Source of the DNA: Stieleria bergensis
Lineage (GTDB): Bacteria; Planctomycetota; Planctomycetia; Pirellulales; Pirellulaceae
NCBI GenBank assembly: GCA_007745635.1
Contig: CP036272.1
Location: forward strand, 4,207,521-4,271,520
Length of the DNA: 64,000 nucleotides
Direction of reading: 5' to 3'
A program made the position numbers and the translations under genes. Shown piece by piece: positions 56,943 through 64,000 of the stretch. Under the pieces are notes generated by a model, which did no database searches, was not told where the DNA came from, and saw only the letters and a list, made by a program, of their open reading frames with translations. Every line of letters begins with the position of its first letter. Position 1 is the stretch's first letter.

Positions 56943-58196
56943 CTAGCGGCGGCGTTTGACTTTGCGGTTCATCGGATTGAGCCGCTTGGGGCTGGGCGCG
57001 ACGGCAACATCTTCTTGCGGCTCCGGCTCTGGCTCTTTTTCAAAGCCCTTGATGGAGTCTCGAATCAGCAGCTTATTGATCCGCTGTTCGATGCTGGTCA
57101 GAACATCACCTTGGCCGGGAACAATGAATGTGAACGCCACGCCTTCGCGTCCCATACGGCCGGTCCGCCCAACACGGTGCACGTAATCGTCACTGTCTTC
57201 GGGGACGTCGTAATTGACGATATGGGAGATCGTGCTGATGTCGATCCCGCGACCCACCACGTCGGTTGCCACCAAGATACTCAGTTTGCCATCACGAAGC
57301 TTTTGCAGCACTCGGTCACGCGCGGTCTGTGCCATGTCACCATGCATTGCCGCCGCGTCGGGATAATCTTTGCTCAGGGCGCGCCACAAGCGATCGGTTC
57401 CACGCTTGGTGCGGCAAAAGATGATCGCCTGCTTGGGCTGCTCGCGTTTTAGCAACGCTCGCAGCAAGTCCTGTTTTTGATCCTGGGGAATGGTAAAGTA
57501 ATGCTGCTCAATCGTCTCGACAGACATCTCTTCTTTGCAACAGTCAATGACAAGCGGCTCATGCATGTACGATTCGGCCAGACGTTGAACCTGGGTGGGC
57601 AACGTGGCGGACAGCAAGAGCGTCTGTCGATCACGAGGGCAGCGACGTAGGATGCGTTCAATCTGTGGACGGAATCCGATGTCCAACATGCGATCCGCTT
57701 CATCCAGCACAACACACCACACGTCCTTGGTACGCAGCGATCGACGCTGCAAGTGATCGTGCAAGCGACCGGGAGTCCCGACAACGATCTGAGCGCCATT
57801 TTCGAGCTGACGGAGCTGGCCACGCATGTTCTTGCCGCCCGACAACACTGCGATTTCGGTGGGTACGCCATAAGACAAACGCTCGGCCTCGCGAGCGACT
57901 TGATCGGCCAGTTCACGCGTCGGCACCACGATGATCGCCTGAGGATCTCGGCAATCGTCGAGGGAATCTAACTGCTCCAGGATCGGAATCGAGAATGCAG
58001 CGGTTTTCCCGGTTCCCGTTCGCGCCTGACCAATGACGTCCATCCCGTCGAGTGCCGGCGGAATCAACTCTGCCTGAATCGGTGATGGGGATTCAAACCC
58101 CGCTTGTTTCAGCGAACGAAGCATCACCGATGACAGCCCAAGCTGATCAAACGAGGACGCGGGCTGAGACTCTTTTTTGTTCTGCTTTCTATTCAT
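56943..58196 (-). CDS. DEAD-box RNA helicase
   Basis: ATP-dependent RNA helicase of the RhlE/CsdA type for RNA or ribosome handling. I start at ATG 58196 (MNRKQNKKESQ), giving 417 residues. Motifs: Q-motif (FDQLGLSSVMLRSLKQAG...PIQAELIPPALDG), I ARTGTGKTAA, Ia PTRELADQ, II VLDEADRMLD, III SATLPT, V VATDVVGRGIDI, VI HRVGRTGRMGREG. A short basic C-terminal tail (NPMNRKVKRRR) ends it. Convergent with the FAD oxidase gene. Confidence 0.94.
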   Translation of the reverse strand: MNRKQNKKESQPASSFDQLGLSSVMLRSLKQAGFESPSPIQAELIPPALDGMDVIGQARTGTGKTAAFSIPILEQLDSLDDCRDPQAIIVVPTRELADQVAREAERLSYGVPTEIAVLSGGKNMRGQLRQLENGAQIVVGTPGRLHDHLQRRSLRTKDVWCVVLDEADRMLDIGFRPQIERILRRCPRDRQTLLLSATLPTQVQRLAESYMHEPLVIDCCKEEMSVETIEQHYFTIPQDQKQDLLRALLKREQPKQAIIFCRTKRGTDRLWRALSKDYPDAAAMHGDMAQTARDRVLQKLRDGKLSILVATDVVGRGIDISTISHIVNYDVPEDSDDYVHRVGRTGRMGREGVAFTFIVPGQGDVLTSIEQRINKLLIRDSIKGFEKEPEPEPQEDVAVAPSPKRLNPMNRKVKRRR

Positions 58197-58300
58197 GCCG
58201 CATAGCATAGCGGCCAATTCAATTTCGCTCCATCCGGCTTACGCGCCCACAGCAGGATTGGCCAGCATTCAGGTTGGGATTGTAGGGTGCCAGCCGCCAA

Positions 58301-59308
58301 TCAGCCTCGTGGCAACCACTTGCTGGCGGCGATGGACTGCTGCAAACCGACACTGCCCTGGCAGCTCATCTGTTCTTCACCCGATGAAAGCCGTACGTCA
58401 ACCTGCACTTTCTTTCCAGTCGGTAACTGTTGCCTAAAGTCACACAGCACGTGAAAGCCATCCACCGGCGAGTTGCGAACAAAATCGCGTACCTGCTGAG
58501 CATCGAAGTCCCAACGGGCAATCTCTGCGGCTGCCTGCTGTTCATCCGCGGCCGGCTCTGTGATCACGACGGTCATGCTGGCGTCGATATCAAAGTTCTG
58601 CAGATTCACCATTTCATCTTGATCATCCTTGACGGTGATCACCAAATACAGCCCCTCGGGGACTGAATCGCTGTCCTCGTGGTGACCTCCAGAGAGTGTT
58701 TCGTGTAGCTCCAGGTGATCCGGCATGCTCAGTTCCGGCATCGCATCACTGGCATCGCCCAAAGGCGGCAGCGGAATTTTGCCCGGTGACGGCGGATCAA
58801 GCATGGCCGGAGGGCTAACATCCCCGGGCACAATCGGATCGATTTCTTGCAGCTGTTCCGGCCTGGGTGGTTCCAACATGTCTGGATCCGGCACCACCAT
58901 GGGCTTCCCTGAACCCGGTTGGTCGGGCTGGTTCTCCAGGTCTTGAAACTTGGGATCAGGCACGGGAACTGGCGCGCCCTGTTCAATCGGATCCGCCAGC
59001 GGAACACCGGCTGGCGGCTCGGAATTCACGCCCTCTGTGGCTTTAAAAGCGGGAGTCTGAGGCAAATTCTGGTAGGGGTCTTCGTCTTCGCTGACCTGCC
59101 CCATCTGATCTCGGAGCACGCGATTGTCGTATTCGCTCTGGTACAGCTCGTCTTCAAGCTTGCGAATCCGCTGAGCCATTTTGGCCTGGTAAACGCTGTC
59201 ATAGGCTCGACCACGGCACCCCGGACCGGCCATCAGCAGACCGCCGAAAAGAAGCCCTGCAACCAGCGACAACCTGCCGACGCCACGCTGCCACTCAGGT
59301 GACTGCAT
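58301..59308 (-). CDS. Uncharacterised Pro-rich putative lipoprotein
   Basis: I start at ATG 59308 (MQSPEWQRGVGRL), giving 335 residues and a signal ending LLFGGLLMAGPGC, a near-lipobox with Gly-Pro-Gly before Cys. A short coiled coil follows (MAQRIRKLEDELYQSEYDNR), then a long Pro/Asp-rich linker (PVPVPDPKF...), and a C-terminal beta-rich domain (YLVITVKDDQDEMVNLQNFD). The family is not known to me. Earlier ATGs (59335, 59470) lie in the same frame, but their added sequence does not look like a signal. 105 bp upstream of the helicase gene and possibly co-transcribed. Confidence 0.8.
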   Translation of the reverse strand: MQSPEWQRGVGRLSLVAGLLFGGLLMAGPGCRGRAYDSVYQAKMAQRIRKLEDELYQSEYDNRVLRDQMGQVSEDEDPYQNLPQTPAFKATEGVNSEPPAGVPLADPIEQGAPVPVPDPKFQDLENQPDQPGSGKPMVVPDPDMLEPPRPEQLQEIDPIVPGDVSPPAMLDPPSPGKIPLPPLGDASDAMPELSMPDHLELHETLSGGHHEDSDSVPEGLYLVITVKDDQDEMVNLQNFDIDASMTVVITEPAADEQQAAAEIARWDFDAQQVRDFVRNSPVDGFHVLCDFRQQLPTGKKVQVDVRLSSGEEQMSCQGSVGLQQSIAASKWLPRG

Positions 59309-59653
59309 CCCGATACGGATCCATTGCAGCACCATGCATTGATGGAGTCGTGGCGAAACACTCGGAAAATGGCGAGGCAAAAACTTCACAAATCTATCGA
59401 AAAACGGCTGGAATCGACTCAACATTTGGCTCGCGCGAACCGAGAGCCGGTGCAAACCAGGGATTACCAAGCCAAGGCGGTCGAGGTCAAGAGAAACTCA
59501 ACGGGTGGCGCCCCCGGTTCTTGCGAGACACGATTGCGGTAAAGCCCGATCACGCAAATTTAGCTCCCGCAACTGCAACCGTTTTCCCCCATGCCATGCC
59601 AACCAGCGCATCCGACGGCCACTGACTGCATTCCCCAATGCCGAACTCAGGGT
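59309..59653. other. Divergent intergenic region before the 14-bp repeats
   Basis: Part of the 580-bp spacer between the leftward Pro-rich lipoprotein and the sialidase. No gene recognised; overlapping frames on both strands are composition effects. Confidence 0.4.
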
Positions 59654-59765
59654 GCCAGGGAGACCACGCCAGGGAGACCACGCCAGGGAGACCACGCCAG
59701 GGAGACCACGCCAGGGAGACCACGCCAGGCAGACCACGCGAGGCAGACCGCGCCAGGGAGATCAC
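59654..59765 (+). repeat. 14-bp tandem repeat array, 8 units
   Basis: Eight head-to-tail copies of GCCAGGGAGACCAC: the first five perfect, the last three with 1-3 changes each. Because 14 is not a multiple of 3, it is not a coding repeat. It lies 120-230 bp upstream of the sialidase start. Copy-number change could affect promoter spacing. Confidence 0.95.
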
Positions 59766-59887
59766 TCAAAATGGAACCAGCGAATTGGCCCCAAAAAAGG
59801 GACCGGAGAAGCGGTCACGGATCTGTATTCGGTGAGCTATCCTTGGCCAATCGACCACCCGATCATCGCACCCAAAGGTCCATCACC

Positions 59888-61498
59888 ATGCGTCTTCGTC
59901 TCGCCGCAGCTGTTCTGTCGCTTGCCTGCCATTGCCTCTGCCTGTCCGCTGCACAATCAGCTGAAAAGACACTCTATCAAACCTCCTTCGAGACACTGCC
60001 GGCCGGTGCGTTCACTGGCATCAGTTCTGGGCCAGTCATGATGCGAGTCCAGGGAAAGGCTGCGGTCACAGCGAAATTCGCCAGCGATGGCAAACAGAGC
60101 CTGCAACTTGCCGGCGGCGAAACCACCACGCTGGCCATCTCGACCACGGCACTGAAACAACCGGTGCGCGGCTTAACCTTCAAAGCCGAACGCTGGACCA
60201 ATCACGCCCCATTTGAGTGCCACGTCGACATCCTAAGCTCGGGCCAGTGGCAAACGCTTGTTAAGCTTGATCAAGTGATCGCTGTCGGTGCCAGATTCCT
60301 GAGTGACATTCGCTTGGCAATTCCCAATGACGCGAAGCCAACGATGATTCGGATTCAAGTGGTCTCTCCCAAGGACTCCGGCATCCTGCTGGACCAACTG
60401 GCGTTACTTGCCGAGCCACCGGCGAATCCTACTCGACTACCAGCACCACCACCGACCAGACGAATCGCGTTGCTTCACAGCGAGTCGCTGTTTGTTTCGG
60501 GCACCAATGACACACACACCTTTCGCATTCCCGCGATCGACACAGCCGTCAACGGCGACTTGATTGCCGCATGCGACGCCCGACGCAAAAACGGCGCAGA
60601 CCTTGTCCACCAACGCACCATTGACATTGTCTATCGACGCAGCACCGATAACGGAAAAACCTGGACGCCAATGCAGGTCATGGATCCCGTCACCGATGGT
60701 GGTTGCAGCGATCCTTCGTTGATTGTCGATCGCGAAACGGGGGCGATCTTCTGTTTTTACAACTACCTGCCCATGAACAAAGCCAACCGAGAGTATCGGT
60801 TCTATGTTCAGAAGAGCACCGACAACGGCCAGACCTGGCAAGCGCCTCAGGACATCACTGACCAAGTCGCCGGCCCTGAACTGAAGAACGCTTTTAAGTT
60901 CATCACGTCTGGCCGTGGAATCCAAACCCGTGACGGTCGGCTCCTGCAAAACTACGTGCGTGTCGGTCGCGGTCTAACTGTGTTCTGCAGCGACGATCAC
61001 GGCGAAAGCTGGCATGCACTGAGCGACTGCGCCCCAGCGGACGAATCCAAACTGGTTCAACTCCACGACGACAGCTTGATGATTAACTGCCGCTGGCAAC
61101 CCGGAAAACGCGTGATCCATCGCAGTGATGCCAAGGGTTTAAAATGGGACACCGAAAACGACCTTTCACTGATCGATCCACGCTGCAACGCGTGCATCAT
61201 TCAGTACACGGCCAAGCAAGATGGATTCAGCAAAAATCGACTGCTATTTTGTAATGCAGCGAGCAACAACGGGCGCAAGAACCTTGCTGTACGAATCAGT
61301 TACGACGGTGGCAAGACATGGTCCGAAGGCGGCGTCATCGATCCCGGCGCATCGGCCTACAGCGAAATCACCGTCCTCCATGACGGCACCTTGGGCGTGC
61401 TCTACGAGCCCGGCTATGGCGAAGTCAAATTCGTGCGTTTCGATCTGCCAGCCATCACCGCTGATCAAGACAAATTGCAAAAGCCCTGGCAACCATAA
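59888..61498 (+). CDS. Secreted sialidase-like BNR-repeat glycosidase
   Basis: Probable exo-alpha-sialidase (GH33-type six-blade propeller). I start at ATG 59888 (MRLRLAAAVLSLACHCLCL), which gives a signal peptide cleaved near AQSAEK; the longer frame includes the 14-bp repeats. The 536-residue protein has a beta-sandwich-like N-terminal domain (to about residue 190), then the Arg-triad opening FRIPAIDTAVNGDLIAACDAR and Asp-boxes STDNGKTWTP, STDNGQTWQA, SDDHGESWHA and SYDGGKTWSE. It would act outside the cytoplasm on sialic acid or sulfated polymers; the exact glycan is unknown. It stands alone before a repeat-rich region. Confidence 0.92.
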   Translation: MRLRLAAAVLSLACHCLCLSAAQSAEKTLYQTSFETLPAGAFTGISSGPVMMRVQGKAAVTAKFASDGKQSLQLAGGETTTLAISTTALKQPVRGLTFKAERWTNHAPFECHVDILSSGQWQTLVKLDQVIAVGARFLSDIRLAIPNDAKPTMIRIQVVSPKDSGILLDQLALLAEPPANPTRLPAPPPTRRIALLHSESLFVSGTNDTHTFRIPAIDTAVNGDLIAACDARRKNGADLVHQRTIDIVYRRSTDNGKTWTPMQVMDPVTDGGCSDPSLIVDRETGAIFCFYNYLPMNKANREYRFYVQKSTDNGQTWQAPQDITDQVAGPELKNAFKFITSGRGIQTRDGRLLQNYVRVGRGLTVFCSDDHGESWHALSDCAPADESKLVQLHDDSLMINCRWQPGKRVIHRSDAKGLKWDTENDLSLIDPRCNACIIQYTAKQDGFSKNRLLFCNAASNNGRKNLAVRISYDGGKTWSEGGVIDPGASAYSEITVLHDGTLGVLYEPGYGEVKFVRFDLPAITADQDKLQKPWQP

Positions 61499-61579
61499 CA
61501 GCTTGCACGCACCAAAAATCATAACGTGCCGTGCTTGCATCAAACCCCGGGTTGATCGGTTGTTGGACAAGCCATTTCA

Positions 61580-62146
61580 ATCCGCCTGGCCAATCAAACG
61601 CACTCTCACCGCGTCAATCCATCGCCAAGTCGTCAAACGCACGGCCCTTCTAACAAAGCCACCAGCCCAAACACGCCTTGGACACCCAAGTCAAACCAGG
61701 CAACCCATCAAGGCTCAACCTCCGGCCCCACGTCAGAACTCGGTTGATGGCTTGTTAAGTCAAGGCGACAGCCTCGAATGCGAATGGAAGCAATTGCTGG
61801 AAATGGAGAACGCTAATAAGCACTAATAGGCACTCATCGATTAGCCTTGATTAGTGCCTATTAGTGTTCCCGATTCGAGACGTCAAACACTCCATCTCTT
61901 GTACGACGAGCGTGAAGCATGGGGGCAGCGTGAGCCACTGAGCGAAACGCGAAATTTCACCGTCCCCATTGCCCAACGCTAAAAAGAGCTTCCGCAAACT
62001 TGCTGGTCACCAGTCACTCCCGGACTTGATCGCAGCTCTGGCACGCCCCAGAAAAGTCGGCACCGGATCGGCTTCGCCCCTGTAAGCTCCATCAAGTCAT
62101 CACCAGAGAGACCAGCAAGAGCTTTAACAGCTGCTGGGACATCCCC
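61580..62146. repeat. Long direct repeat, copy A
   Basis: About 567 bp highly similar to 63259-63812 (mostly offset by 1680 bp, with one 14-bp indel near the right end). Contains an internal perfect 14-bp hairpin CACTAATAGGCACT/AGTGCCTATTAGTG (61821-61834, 61853-61866). No gene is evident inside it. Confidence 0.85.
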
Positions 62147-62234
62147 CAAATCGATCGATGGTGTGGAAGCGTCCCCAATAGTGGGTAGCACTGAAAGGTT
62201 GCGTCCCCTGGCAATTGTGGTGAAGTGAGGAATA
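62147..62234. other. Spacer in the repeat region
   Basis: About 90 bp between copy A of the long repeat and the first 50-bp repeat; contains no recognisable feature. It is unlike the sequence at the corresponding right-hand junction. Confidence 0.4.
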
Positions 62235-62284
62235 AACCACGAAGGACACGAAGAGCACGAAGGAGGAGGACACAATCATCCTCC
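62235..62284 (+). repeat. 50-bp repeat with CACGAAG units, copy 1
   Basis: Starts AACCACGAAGGACACGAAGA and ends CACAATCATCCTCC, containing three 9-bp CACGAAGgA-type units. A very similar sequence lies at 62814-62863. From memory, this AACCACGAAGGACACGAAGAG family is widespread near small mobile or toxin-like genes in planctomycetes. Confidence 0.8.
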
Positions 62285-62355
62285 CGGAACTGTCGCCGAA
62301 TCGTCCATGTGCAGCAGAGAACACTTGCTCTCCGGTCGGTGTGCCCAAACCGCAT

Positions 62356-62652
62356 GTAGAACACCTACGGCGTTCGCAGGTTTGATCGTTCCACTGACCC
62401 AAGGTGCGCTTCGCGACCTTGGGCTGTGAAAATGGAACACCTACGGCGTTCGGCAGGCCAGGCTGACGTTCCTTCGAAGCACATGATCAGAGAAACGCAC
62501 TTCGGTAACCTGCCAAAGCAAAGGCGGTGGCTTTCACAATCGCATCCCGATTTCCGAACGCCGAAGGTGTTCTACCCCATAGCCCAGGGTCGCGCAGCGC
62601 ACCCTGGGGACAGGCCCCAGGCACATCGTGTCCGAACGCCGTAGGTGTTCTA
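62356..62652. repeat. Inverted pair of ~98-bp hairpin-bearing elements
   Basis: Two copies of an element in opposite orientation, 62356-62453 and 62554-62652. Each is bounded by two GAACGCCGnAGGTGTTC-type units and holds an inner hairpin (CCCAAGGTGCGC...GACCTTGGG at 62398-62425; CCCAGGGTCGCGC...ACCCTGGG at 62583-62608). About 100 bp separate them. Similar repeats are known to me from Rhodopirellula genomes, so this looks like a MITE-like or REP-like family. Confidence 0.85.
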
Positions 62653-62813
62653 CAACGGATTCGGGAGAGCCGCTTGGAATGCAAGGAACGCCAAGGCATC
62701 TTGCCCAAACCCTTGCACTAGAAAACTGACACCAGCGCCGCTGGCCATGCAAACTCTGAGAATCTGCCGGGGACAGTCCACCGAAACTTGCAATCGTCGC
62801 AAAACCGGGAATG

Positions 62814-62863
62814 AACCACGAAGGACGCGAAGAGCACGAAGGAGGTAATCACAATCATCCTCC
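62814..62863 (+). repeat. 50-bp repeat with CACGAAG units, copy 2
   Basis: Starts AACCACGAAGGACGCGAAGA and ends CACAATCATCCTCC; close match to 62235-62284 in the same orientation. The inverted hairpin elements lie between the two copies. Confidence 0.8.
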
Positions 62864-62875
62864 GCTGCAAAACCT

Positions 62876-63148
62876 GTGACGGGCGTGTGCAGTTACATGA
62901 AGCCGCTGCTGGAGCTTGGCCAGCGGGCGCTGGATCAGCTTGAACGCTGGCAGGACACCGAACACTGGGAACACTGGCGGCAGGCGGTCGGAGTGGCGAT
63001 TGTGCAAGCGGAAAGCTCGAGCACGCTGATTGAGAGTTTTCAACGCGGGGTGATGGTACTGGATGACCAGTGGCTGAGCCGAGTGCTCCAAACGATGGAA
63101 TTGCTCGACGAGCTGCGGCCAGCCGACCAGGAGCGGCCACCCCCATGA
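62876..63148 (+). CDS. Short orphan ORF in the repeat region, 90 residues
   Basis: Opens at GTG 62876; an ATG at 62897 would give 83 residues (MKPLLELGQRALDQLERWQ). The product is all-helical and looks protein-like, with Leu/Gln/Trp/Glu-rich amphipathic segments and a Pro-rich end (QERPPP). It matches nothing I recognise and may be a fragment of a larger gene broken by the repeats. No Shine-Dalgarno. It starts just after the second 50-bp repeat, a position where small accessory genes are often found. Confidence 0.4.
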   Translation: MTGVCSYMKPLLELGQRALDQLERWQDTEHWEHWRQAVGVAIVQAESSSTLIESFQRGVMVLDDQWLSRVLQTMELLDELRPADQERPPP

Positions 63149-63258
63149 TCAACAACAACGGGGCCACGACTGAAGAGCGAAAAATCGAGCTGGTAAACCT
63201 CGATCCGGCTAGCTCTATGTTTTCAGTGAATCCAAACGCGTTAAAACCAAGCGATTTT

Positions 63259-63812
63259 CATCCAGCGGGCCAATCAAACGCACTCTTACCGCGTCAACAC
63301 ACCGCCACGGCATCAAACGCACGGCCCTTCTAGCTCAGCCGCCCGTTCAAAAACGCCTTGTACACCCAAGTGAAACCAGGCAACCCATCAACGCTCAACC
63401 TCCGTCCCCACATCAGAACTCGGTTGATGGCCTGTTAAGTCAAGTCCACTGCCTCGAATGCGAATGGAGGCAATTGCTGGAAATGGAGAACGCTAATAAG
63501 CACTAATAGGCACTCATCGATTAGCCTTGATTAGTGCCTATTAGTGTTCCCGATTCCAGACATCAAACACTCCATCTCTTGTACGACGAGCGTGAAGCAT
63601 GGGGGCAGCGTGAGCCACTGATCAAAACGGGACACTCCACCGTCCCCCTTGCCCAACGCTAAAAAGAGCTTCCGCAAACTTGCTGGTCACCAGTCACTCT
63701 CGGCCTTGACCACAACTCCGGACGCCCCAGGGGCATCGACACCCCCTGCAAGCTCCATCAAGTCATCACCAGAGAGACCATCAAGAGTTTTAACAACAGA
63801 TGGGACATCCCC
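63259..63812. repeat. Long direct repeat, copy B
   Basis: The partner of 61580-62146, with the same internal hairpin at 63501-63514/63533-63546. Its right end abuts the transposase fragment at about 63813; the end of copy A is followed by unrelated sequence. Confidence 0.85.
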
Positions 63813-64000
63813 TTTTCACTACTTCCAAGAGCAAAGTCCAAGACGTGCTTGCGGCCTTGGTCATCGACCCCCAGTGCAACCACAGCGGTTTGTTCTTTGC
63901 TTAGCCGAATCCCGTCGAGCATCAAAGCACACCACGTCGTTGATGCCAGGCCTCTGCTACGCAGTTCCTGCACAAACTTGCTTCCAGCTTCTTGCCACAA
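63758..64000 (-). pseudogene. Truncated IS256/Mutator-type transposase fragment
   Basis: From the right edge, reading leftward, the frame encodes about 62 residues typical of the Mutator/IS256 transposase catalytic core: STTWCALMLDGIRLSKEQTA (the LDG Asp is the first catalytic acid), VVALGVDDQGRKHVLDFALG and SSE. The similarity breaks off at about 63813, where the frame runs into copy B of the long direct repeat and stops at 63758. The remaining transposase domain is missing, so this copy is dead. Its N-terminal side lies off the window. Confidence 0.85.

Noticed and set aside
59654-59765. Possible CRISPR array
   Set aside because: Units are 14 bp and directly adjacent with no spacers; a simple tandem repeat.
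59591-59887. Upstream part of the sialidase frame
   Set aside because: Made of the non-coding 14-bp repeats; a signal peptide begins at 59888.
61979-62402. Overlapping minus-strand frames at the end of repeat copy A
   Set aside because: They contain only repeat sequence and no transposase residues, unlike the frame at copy B.
62426-62848. Several short frames within the repeat region
   Set aside because: They read through the hairpin elements and 50-bp repeats and give Arg-rich products.

Overview
The window looks like a chromosomal segment of a Rhodopirellula-like planctomycete. The evidence is a giant secreted SdrD/Cna-B-repeat protein with an N-terminal LESRLLLA-type motif, an FG-GAP/ASPIC lipoprotein with TPRs, a TPR protein carrying two RNA polymerase alpha-CTD modules, the fhcACD genes of H4MPT-linked C1 transfer, futalosine-route menaquinone synthesis (mqnE), lipid A synthesis (lpxK), and dispersed hairpin repeats of a type I associate with Rhodopirellula. 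No taxonomic search was possible.

Layout. 1-5.3 kb (minus): a heavy-metal efflux set (CzcA/CusA pump running off the left edge, metal-motif-rich fusion protein, Cys-rich secreted protein). 5.7-9.1 kb (minus): initiator tRNA, a short PII protein translationally coupled to tgt, and the TPR/alpha-CTD protein. 10.2-15.5 kb: tRNA-Thr, a small exported protein, lpxK, and an Rrf2-type regulator divergent from a monoheme cytochrome c protein. 15.6-25.9 kb (minus): the SdrD-repeat protein, a WD40 protein, then fhcC, fhcD and fhcA, overlapping by 4 bp each, behind a secreted protein gene. 26.6-45 kb: mostly single housekeeping or exported-protein genes (panB, pepF, rsgA, acs, mqnE, trpD, nucleoside hydrolase, DUF1598 protein, CRTAC lipoprotein). 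45.1-50.9 kb: a FHA-GAF-sigma54 activator, a WecG-family glycosyltransferase and a PhoD-like phosphatase.

The most interesting block is 51.2-56.9 kb (plus): six tightly packed or overlapping genes encoding an AdoMet decarboxylase (SpeD), a double zinc-ribbon/DUF4178 membrane protein, a 62-residue Gly-rich exported peptide, a DUF350 membrane protein, a membrane-anchored spermidine-synthase-like enzyme, and a Tat/lipoprotein FAD amine-oxidase-like protein. This reads as a membrane-associated polyamine synthesis and oxidation (or polyamine-modification) system of unknown physiological role.

57-61.5 kb holds a DEAD-box helicase, a proline-rich putative lipoprotein and a secreted sialidase preceded by a 14-bp tandem repeat. 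From 61.5 kb to the right edge is a repeat-rich scar: two ~560-bp direct repeats enclosing a pair of 50-bp repeats and an inverted pair of ~98-bp hairpin elements, ending in a truncated IS256/Mutator-type transposase.

Start codons were often moved inward from the longest open frame, using signal peptides, Shine-Dalgarno sequences and overlaps; each case is stated.
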